Source: Muscardinus avellanarius (lineage: Eukaryota; Chordata; Mammalia; Rodentia; Gliridae). From it: a stretch of 64,000 nucleotides of DNA. The stretch's first letter is position 1; every line of letters starts with the position of its first letter. The notes under the pieces are model-generated. The model did not search any database. It was not told where the DNA came from and saw only the letters and a list, made by a program, of their open reading frames with translations. The stretch is from assembly GCA_963383645.1 (NCBI GenBank), contig OY726557.1, positions 126,602,895 through 126,666,894 on the forward strand, written 5' to 3'. This document shows, one piece after another, positions 56,707-64,000 of the stretch. The translations under genes were made by a program, and so were the position numbers.

Positions 56707-58304
56707 GGGATGGAGATACTGGATACCAGAGAACCCAGAGCAAGACCAGGCCATCTCTCTACTTCTCTACTTTGTTGTTTTTGTGGCTGTGTCTCCCTTC
56801 ATTGTCCAGGCTGACCTCGGACTCCTGGGCTCAAGCACTCCTTCCTCAACCTGTTTTGTAGCTGGGACTACAGGCATGAGCCACCTTGCCTGGCTAAACC
56901 CGTATTAATCAGGCTGGTAAAACCTTCTCACATAAGGCTTCTCGGGACCTTTTCAGATAGAGGGAACTCAGGCAAGACCTAAGGATGAGCCACAGTGGCT
57001 GGCCGCAGGTGTCTGAGAGCAGGACAGTGGTTTCCCAGTGCAGCGAGCTGGCTGGATTCCTCCCGCCTGTCCTCCCTGCTGGTGGGGAGGGTGCACCCTG
57101 GTAAGAGGACGTGTTCCTCCCCCCAGACTGGTTCAGGCAGGCCCTGTTAAAGAAGCCCAAGACGATGCCCGTCTCCTCAGAAAGCCACCCCAGAGATGAT
57201 TCACAGCCACCTCCACAAGACAGCCGCCCCTCCCCGAGCCTCCCTTCAGTCAAGTCCCCTAGCCCCCCGCCGACGTCCGTGGACACCTACAGCAGCAGTG
57301 GCCGCTGGAGCAAAGACTACGACGTCTGCGTGTGCCACAGCGAGGAGGACCTGGCTGCCGCCCAGGAACTGGTTTCCTACCTGGAGGGCAGTGCTGCCCG
57401 CCTGCGCTGCTTCCTGCAGCTCCGGGACGCGACACCAGGCGGCGCCATCGTGTCCGAGCTGTGCCAGGCCCTGAGCAGCAGCCACTGCCGCGTGCTGCTC
57501 ATCACACCCGGCTTCCTTCGAGACCCGTGGTGCAAGTACCAGATGCTGCAGGCCCTGACCGAGGCCCCCGGGGCCCAGGGCTGCACCATCCCCTTGCTAA
57601 TGGGCCTGAGCAGAGCTGACTACCCGCCTGAGCTCCGATTCATGTACTACGTGGATGGCAGAGGCCCCGATGGTGGCTTTCACCAAGTCAAGGAGGCTGT
57701 CACTCGTTGTAAGCAATGGGAGGTGGGCGGTGGCGGGTCACCCTGCTTCTGATCTTTGGTGGCCTTAGGAGATAGCCAGTGGCCTTAGCTGCTGCAGCTT
57801 CTAGTCCTGGGAAAGACTGGGCTTGTGTTCCGACTCCTTCCCCTACTAGCATGAGAGAAGTTACTCAACCCTGTGGGCCTCCATTTTCTCACTGACCATC
57901 AGTCAGCCTCCCAGTATTGGGAACATGGTGTGGCCCATGTCAAGTATCCCTAACAGGTAGAGCTTAGCACTGACCACATCCTCAACACATACTAGCTGGT
58001 AGTAGCAATAGTAATAGTGTGAAGCTTCTGAATGAAGTTGGCTTGGAGCTGTCCACAAAGAGCTGGGCAGGTGCCAGAAACGTTCTCAGTTTAATAAGGA
58101 AAAATGAGGCAAAATAATAGGAAAGAACTGCATAAGATAAGCACACCCAGGATGGAGCATCATAGTGCAGCGGGAAGAAACAAAACATAATAGTTAAGGG
58201 GCAGAAAAGGTGGGGACCCATGGGGAGAAACAGAGAGGCTGTTGGAGGAATGCAAGCCCTGTGATTCTGTTTGCTCTCTTTCAGATCTGCAGACACTCAG
58301 TTGA
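55323..58304 (+). CDS. TIRAP: TIRAP (MAL), TIR adaptor (complete)
   Basis: Three coding exons, 55323-55389, 57127-57708 and 58285-58304, give 222 residues, against 221 in human. TIRAP bridges TLR2 and TLR4 to MyD88 at the plasma membrane. The N-terminal basic stretch [19 protein letters not shown] corresponds to the PIP2-binding region. A Ser/Pro-rich linker runs to about residue 84, and the TIR domain follows from [17 protein letters not shown]. The BB loop RDATPGGAI keeps the critical proline (Pro126, human Pro125). The three tyrosines described as BTK targets in human (Y86, Y106, Y187) are all present. The position of human Ser180 is methionine (Met181), and the Ala before the third tyrosine is Asp. 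The C-terminus YLQTLS is identical to human. No break or frameshift is seen. Confidence 0.98.
55390..57126. repeat. TIRAP: TIRAP coding intron 1
   Basis: 55390-56240 is mostly single copy. A MIR (minus) is at about 55825-55975. Plus-strand SINEs are at 56250-56360 and 56373-56575, with an ID-like monomer at 56600-56655. (CA)n runs 56655-56704. An old 7SL monomer (minus) is at 56765-56895: ccaggctgacctcggactcc, ending gagccaccttgcctggct. 56900-57126 has no recognised repeat. Confidence 0.7.
57127..57708 (+). CDS. TIRAP: TIRAP coding exon 2, TIR domain
   Basis: Acceptor ctccccccag, donor gtaagc. It holds the linker and almost the whole TIR domain, residues 23-216. GC content is high, unlike the surrounding introns. 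Confidence 0.97.
57850..58025 (+). mobile_element. MIR in TIRAP intron 2
   Basis: gttactcaaccctgtgggcc, tccattttctcactgac and cttagcactgaccacatcct follow forward MIR. Diverged but ordered. Confidence 0.6.
58285..58304 (+). CDS. TIRAP: TIRAP coding exon 3 and stop
   Basis: Acceptor ctctctttcag precedes 20 coding bases that complete Tyr and encode Leu-Gln-Thr-Leu-Ser and TGA. The tiny last coding exon matches the human C-terminus exactly. Confidence 0.95.
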
Positions 58305-58860
58305 CATTTCTTATGCCATTATGGGACCCAGAAAGTTGGAGTGAAGCTGGAAACAGCCCATATAGGACCTCAGGTTCCAGCAGATGTCACAAGAGACGTT
58401 ACAGAGATCAGATTGCCCATCAGTCTTCCATTACTGTGGGCTCCCCAAGAAGAGCATGGGGAAGTTTGGGACTTTGGGACTCCCCCAGGAAGGACATAAG
58501 GAAGCTGGGGATTCCCCCCAGAAGACCAAGAGCAAGCAGGGAGTCCCCCAAGAGGGTCAAGAGGAGGTAGGAGGAAGTGCTGATGCCAGGAGGGTTGGAG
58601 TGTTTTGCTTGTTTCCTAACTGAATAGGAAGCCCAGCACACACCTGTATTCTTCTGGAACTGAGCACTGGTGTAGACAGGTCCTAGAAAGAGGTTGATTA
58701 ATGAGCTAGATGTCTAGGCTGCATGTCTCAGTATGGTTGTCCTTTCCCAGCTGCCTGGAGAAAGCCCCAGGACAGGCATTAAAAGAAAGCAACAGGTTCT
58801 CAGTCCTGCACACTGACACTACTGCTGTTCTCTTTCCCAGAGACAGTGACTCACTTCTGA
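58305..58860 (+). other. TIRAP: TIRAP 3' UTR (end uncertain)
   Basis: SINE-free sequence follows the stop. ATTAAA at 58778-58783 is a possible poly(A) signal. The human 3' UTR is longer, so the transcript may run into the SINEs from 58938 onward. I see no exon of the next gene expected from synteny (DCPS) before 64000. Confidence 0.5.
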
Positions 58861-58937
58861 AAGCTGGATGACAGGTGCAAGTAGCACTGCACTGTATTTT
58901 ATTTATTGCAGGAGTGCCTTTAGATATGCAAACCTAC

Positions 58938-60137
58938 AGTTACAGATGTAGCTCAGTGGTAGATCATGTACTTAGCATGAGGCTCTGGGTTTGATCTCTA
59001 GCACCAAAAAAAAAAAAAAGATAAAAGAAAAAAAGAGATGCAAAACCAGATATCTTCTGAATGTACAGGAGAGGCGAGGGAGCAGAGAAGAGAGGACGAG
59101 CCAGGGCTCAGCTCCTTCTCCTGGACCAAAAAGCTCATTGAGTCTGGTGTTGTGGCACACGCTTGAAATCCCAGTACTTGAGAGGTTGAAGCAGGACGAT
59201 TGCAAGTTCCCAGCCAGCCTCAACAACTTAGTGAGGCCCTCTGTAATTTAGTAAGACCCTGCTTCAAAAATAAAATAGGAATAGGGGGGTGTAGCTCAGA
59301 GGTAGTGCCTCTGAGTTCAATCCCCATTACAAAAAAAAAAAAGGCCCACTGATCCTGTGACCACTGAAGCCCAATCAGAGGTCTGGCTAGAGCTAGCTGC
59401 TTCCGCAGAAGCTGTCTTCCTGCTCAGACTGAGAAGAGTCAGCAAGCGTCTGGTAGGGAAGCTGACTGTGTTCTTTGTGGCACAGGCAGGGTTTCATTCA
59501 ACTGTGCTGTTTGTTGTTGAACTGAAATGAATTTCATTGTTTCCCCCAATGTGTACTTTTTAAAATTTTTATTCTGAAACAAGATCTTACTAAACTGTTG
59601 AGTCTGGCTATATTGCTGAGGCTGGCCTTGAAACTGTGATCCTCCTGTCTCAGCCTCCCAAGCACTGGGATCACAGGAGTACGCCACTATACTGGGCTCT
59701 AATATGTATTTCCGTACCTCTTTTCTCTGAAAAATATTTTAATTTAAAAATTATGAATTAGCTAGGCATGGTAGCGCATACTTGTAATTCCAGTACTTGG
59801 GAGGCTGGGGTAGGAGAATCACAGGTTCAAGGCCAAACTTAGCAACTTAGCGAGGCCCTCTACAACTTAGTGAGACCCTGTTTCAAAACTAAAAATAAAA
59901 TAGAGCTGGGGGTGTGACACAGAGGTAGAATGTCCCTGGGTTCAATCTCCAGTACCACACACACACACCAAATAAAAAATGAGTTTTATTCATGCAAAAG
60001 AACTAAAGAATACTATAATGTACACTTAGGTATCTTCTTATTATAAAGCGAAACCTTAAGCTGGTGATAGTTCAGTGGTAGAGTGCTTGCCTATCACATG
60101 CAAAGTCCTGGTTTGATTCCCAGCATAGCAAAAAAAA

Positions 60138-60174
<37 letters not shown>

Positions 60175-61528
60175 CACCCCAGTACCACAGGAACACAGGG
60201 GCTTTTCTACCTCTGGGCTACACCCCCAGACCGATTTTTGTATTTTATTTGGAAACAGGGTCTCACTAAGTTGCTGCTGAGACCCTCACTAAGTAGCTGA
60301 GGCTGGCTTCGAACCTGCACGATTCTCTTGTTTCAGCCTCCCAAGTACTGGGATTATAAGTGTGTGCTAACACGCCCAGCTTGCATAGCAAAAAATTTAA
60401 AAAAAAAAAAAAAGGAAAGAAATCTCATTATCCCTAAGGTGCTGTTTGTCCCCTGGATTCCCATCCTCTCACTTCCATTCCCAATAGCCACTATTCTGAA
60501 TTTTAAACTTATTGTTCTTAGTTTATCTCTATTGTTACTACATATGTATGCATCCCTAACAACATGTCTACTTGTACATGGTTTTTATTTAATATAAATA
60601 GCATTATAATGTTTGTATTCTGTGGATCCTTTTCTTCACCACGTTTGTGATATTTAAGCCTGTTGATGTCGGACAATCCAGTTACTTTTCTTTCATTCTG
60701 TCATGTAAATATACCATAGATTAGCCACACATTCTTCTACTAATAGATATGTGGTTGTTTCCAATTTTTTGCTACTAAAAATAATGAGCCAATACTTTTT
60801 TGTGTGTGTGGTACTGGGGTTCCTGGAAACCCTTCTACCTCGGGGCTACACTCCCAGACCTACTTTTATACTTTTTTTATTTGGAAACAGGGTCTCTTTT
60901 CTTTTTTTGTGATACTGGGGGTGGAACCCTGGGGCTTTTTCTACCTCCGGGCTATACTCTCAGACCTATTTTATATTTTATTTGGAAACAGGGTCTCACT
61001 AAGTTGCTGAGAGCCTCACTAAGTAGCTGAGGCTGGCTTCGAACCTGTGCAATCCTCCTGTCTCAGCCTCCCAAGGGCTGGGATTACAAGTGTGCGCCAC
61101 CACGCCTGGCTGAAACGGTCTCTTAAACCAGCGAGGCTGGCTTCAAACCTGTGCGATCCTCCTGTTTCCACCTCCCAAGGGCGGGGATTACAAGCATGCG
61201 CCACCACGCCCAGCGAGCCAATGATTTTTTGTAAATGTTTCTGTGAGCAGGATTTTCTAGGATCTCATCTAGATGGGGAACAGGGAGGTTGTAAAAACTA
61301 TAAATCTTTAGTTTTACTAGAAGATGCCAAAAGCTTTTCCAAATTAGTTGAGCCAGTTTGTTTCTAACATTGTAAAAGAGTATACTTTTTCAAATTCTTG
61401 TCAACACTTGGAGTTAAGATGATGTGAACCTCACTGAGTTGCTGAGATTGGTTTCAAACCTCCAATCCTCCTGTTTCAACCTCCCAAGTACTGAGATTAC
61501 AAGTGTGTGCCACCACACTCAACTGCAG

Positions 61529-61577
<49 letters not shown>

Positions 61578-62860
61578 GTATTGGGGATTGAACCCAGAGG
61601 CATTCTACCTTTAAGCTACACCCAATTTTTAAATTTCTAATTTGGAAACAGGGTCTCTCTAGGTTGGTGAGAGTCTCACTCCTTGCTAAGGCTGTCTTCA
61701 AACATGTAATTCTCCTGTCTTAGCATCCCAAGTGCTAGGATTATAGGTGTGTGCCACCACAACACCCGGCTTTTGTTGTTGTTGTTGTTACTGGGGATTG
61801 AACCCAGGGGCATTCTACCTCTGAGCCATACCCCCAGCCCTATTTTATTCTTTATTTTGAAACAACAGGGTCTCATTAAGTTGTGGAGGGCATAAGTAGC
61901 TAAGGTTGGCCACAAATATGTGATCTTCTTGTCTCAGCTTCCCAAGTATAAGGACTACACACATGCTTTTTTAATTTCTATTTTGAAGCAGGGAGGGTCT
62001 CACTTGGTTAATGAGACTCTCACTACTTGCTGACACTGTCCTCAAACCTGTGATCCTCCTGCCTCAGCCTAAGTACTAGGATTACTAGGGTGCACCACCA
62101 TACCCTGCTTCCTCTTAGTTTTTTTTTTTTTTTTTTGGTGGTACTAGGGGTGGAACCCAGGGGCTTTCTACCTTCGGGCTATACTCCCAGACCTATTTTC
62201 TATTTTATTTGGAAACAGAGCCTCAGTAAGTAGCTGAGGCTGGCTTTGAACCTGCGCGATCCTTCTGTCTCCACCTCCCAAACGCGGGGATTACAAGCGT
62301 GCGCCACCACGCCCGGCTACCTATTTTATTTCTTATATGGAAACAGTGTCTTGCTAGGTTGATGAGACTCACACTATTTGCTGAGTTCATCCTTGAACAT
62401 GTGATCGTCCTTTACTAGGATTATAAGTGTGTGCCACTATACCTGATTTTAGCTGGGCGTGGTGGTGCATGCTTATAATCCCAGTACTTGATAGGCTAAG
62501 ACAGGAGGATTGCAGGTTCAAGGACAGCCTCAGCAACTGGTGAGACTCATCAAGACCCTGTTTCATAATAAAAATAAAATGGGGCTGGGGTGTAGCTCAG
62601 AGTTAGAATGCTCCTAGGCTCAAACACCAGTGCCAAAAAAAAAAAAAAGCTCAAAATCAGATCTTGGATTCCCTTCAAATAAAGGAATCAAGTCTTTTAA
62701 GAAAAAAAAGAACAAATAGATGTTTTAATAGAGCCTTCCTATCCCTAAACATGGTATGTCTCCATTTATGTCCTTATTTATATTTCATTTATTTATTTTT
62801 AATTTTTTTGCTATACTGGGGATTGAACCTGAAGGCATTCTACTTCTGAGCTACCCTAGT
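58938..62860. repeat. Intergenic SINE-rich region downstream of TIRAP
   Basis: ID elements: 58938-59010 (+, agatgtagctcagtggtag), 60053-60128 (+), 62810-62858 (-). Plus-strand SINEs: 59140-59320, 59760-59960, 62455-62640. Minus: 59560-59698, 60175-60384, 60810-61215 (nested pair), 61418-61520, 61576-61770, 61790-61975, 61980-62110, 62140-62318, 62320-62450. (TA)n 60140-60170, (GT)n 61530-61574. 59340-59560, 60420-60790 and 61216-61400 appear non-repetitive or very old. Confidence 0.7.
60810..61215 (-). mobile_element. Type B SINE nested in type C SINE
   Basis: A type C copy starts at 60810 (tactggggttcctggaaac) and breaks at about 60898. A complete type B copy fills 60907-61110. The type C copy resumes at 61111 (ggtctcttaaaccagcgagg) and ends at 61215. 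The sequence gaaacagggtctctt before and gaaacggtctctt after form the target duplication. Confidence 0.85.
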
Positions 62861-63059
62861 TGATAGGCAACCAATATAGCCCAATACAACTAGTCCATTA
62901 CAGCAGAGGTTTAAAAAAAAAACCATTAACCCTGAAGCCAGGCGTGGTGGTGCATGCTTGTAATTTCAGCATTTGGGAGGCTGAGAACATTTTTTTAAAG
63001 CTCATTAACCTCTACACTTAGTAACTCTACTGTCTGCAGACAAAGAGGCACCACCTGGC

Positions 63060-63108
<49 letters not shown>

Positions 63109-63605
63109 CTAGCCCATTGCCTTGGTAATGATGATACGAGTATACCAATACAAAATCTGTATTTATATTTATAGCTGGGTATGGTGGTACACGCTTATAA
63201 TCCCAGCATTTGGGAGGCTGAGACCAGAGGATTGTGGTTCACGGACAGCCTCAGCTACTTAGTGAGGCCCTGTTTCAAATTAAATAATAAAAAATAGGCA
63301 GGGGTATAGTTCAGAGGTAGAATGCCCCTGGGTTCCATCCCCAGACCCGCAAAAAAAAAAAAAAAAAAAAGTTAAAAAAAATCTGTATTTAAAGGCTGGG
63401 GAGGGAGAGGGGGTCAGAGTTCCACTTTTGGGCTCTCCAGTATGGCTTCCAGGGATGCTGCTTTTCTTCTTGTTCCTATTTCCTACTGATTTTGTAATAA
63501 AGACTTGTTAAAGTTGCACCAAGCTATTAGTTTTAATTTCCCTATTCAACAAATTCTGGTTAAAGAAAGGAAAAGAGCCCACAGCACTGTTACAACCCTA
63601 ACACT
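62861..63605 (+). mobile_element. LTR-like element, copy 2
   Basis: It aligns by eye to 42950-43545: tagttgataggcaacc, attactagcccattgcc, atctgtatttaaaggctggg, taataaagacttgttaaag, and gagcccacagcactgttaca. It is interrupted by a SINE piece 62937-62985, an (AT)n tract 63073-63108 and a type A SINE 63172-63380. Its 5' part is missing. Confidence 0.55.
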
Positions 63606-63629
63606 CTTGGTTCAATCCCCAGTACCAAA

Positions 63630-63630
63630 C

Positions 63631-63727
<97 letters not shown>

Positions 63728-63806
63728 ACTGGGGATTGAACCCACGGGCATTCTACCTCTGAGTACCCCCATAACCCTGTTTTATTTTGTGTGTGTGTGT
63801 CCCTAT

Positions 63807-63861
<55 letters not shown>

Positions 63862-64000
63862 AAATACTGGGGATGGAACCCAGAGGCATTCTACCACTGA
63901 GCTACACTGCCAGCCCTATTTTAGTCTTTTATTTTGAAGCAGGGTCTCACTAAGTAGTTGAGGCTGGCTGCGAACCTGTGATCCTTCTGACTCAGTCTCC
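63630..64000. repeat. Microsatellites and SINE at window end
   Basis: (ATAG)n 63630-63682 directly followed by (GT)n 63683-63724, an ID-like minus fragment 63726-63780, (GT)n 63811-63857, and a minus-strand SINE from 63862 that runs off the window. Confidence 0.85.

Noticed and set aside
58860..64000. Exons of DCPS, the next gene in human order
   Set aside because: Nothing resembling a conserved exon was seen. The region is SINEs, microsatellites and an LTR-like copy.

Overview
The window is nuclear DNA of a placental mammal, almost certainly a rodent. It carries a conserved mammalian gene block, in the order known from human 11q24.2: FAM118B (+), SRPRA (-), FOXRED1 (+), TIRAP (+). The rodent call rests on the interspersed repeats. 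Well over a hundred copies (by eye) of a dimeric SINE, a 7SL-derived B1-like arm joined to a tRNA-derived ID-like arm (B1-dID or MEN type), fill the introns. This SINE class is known from squirrel-related rodents, dormice and some other rodent lines. The consensus here differs from the squirrel version I remember, so I do not name a species.

Layout. 1-3537: repeat-filled intron upstream of the first recognisable FAM118B exon. 3538-21127: six FAM118B coding exons with 3' UTR to about 21630. 21900-27938: SRPRA on the minus strand, 14 coding exons, complete, 637 residues. 27640-28340: CpG-rich divergent promoter shared by SRPRA and FOXRED1. 28332-39768: FOXRED1, 11 coding exons, complete, 486 residues, poly(A) signal at 40206. 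40230-43980: intergenic repeats, a 200-base N gap and an LTR-like element. 43985-44480: second CpG island, the likely TIRAP promoter. 44500-55246: repeat-packed TIRAP 5' region with two probable untranslated exon segments. 55323-58304: TIRAP coding exons, complete, 222 residues. 58305-64000: TIRAP 3' region and repeat-rich intergenic DNA with a second LTR-like copy.

All exon boundaries were set by hand from reading frame, gt/ag junctions and remembered human orthologue proteins. Every junction keeps phase, and the three complete genes sum to an intact frame. The four genes are functionally separate: a SIR2-like protein, the ER receptor for signal recognition particle, a mitochondrial complex I assembly factor, and a TIR adaptor for TLR2/TLR4. 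The unusual content is mostly in the repeats: three SINE subfamilies with reciprocal loss of their internal promoter boxes, nested insertions with target-site duplications, a paired LTR-like element hit by SINEs at the same site, and a 9 kb SINE-poor zone over SRPRA. FAM118B (SIR2 fold) and TIRAP (TIR fold) lying close together recalls, perhaps only by chance, the bacterial Thoeris pairing.
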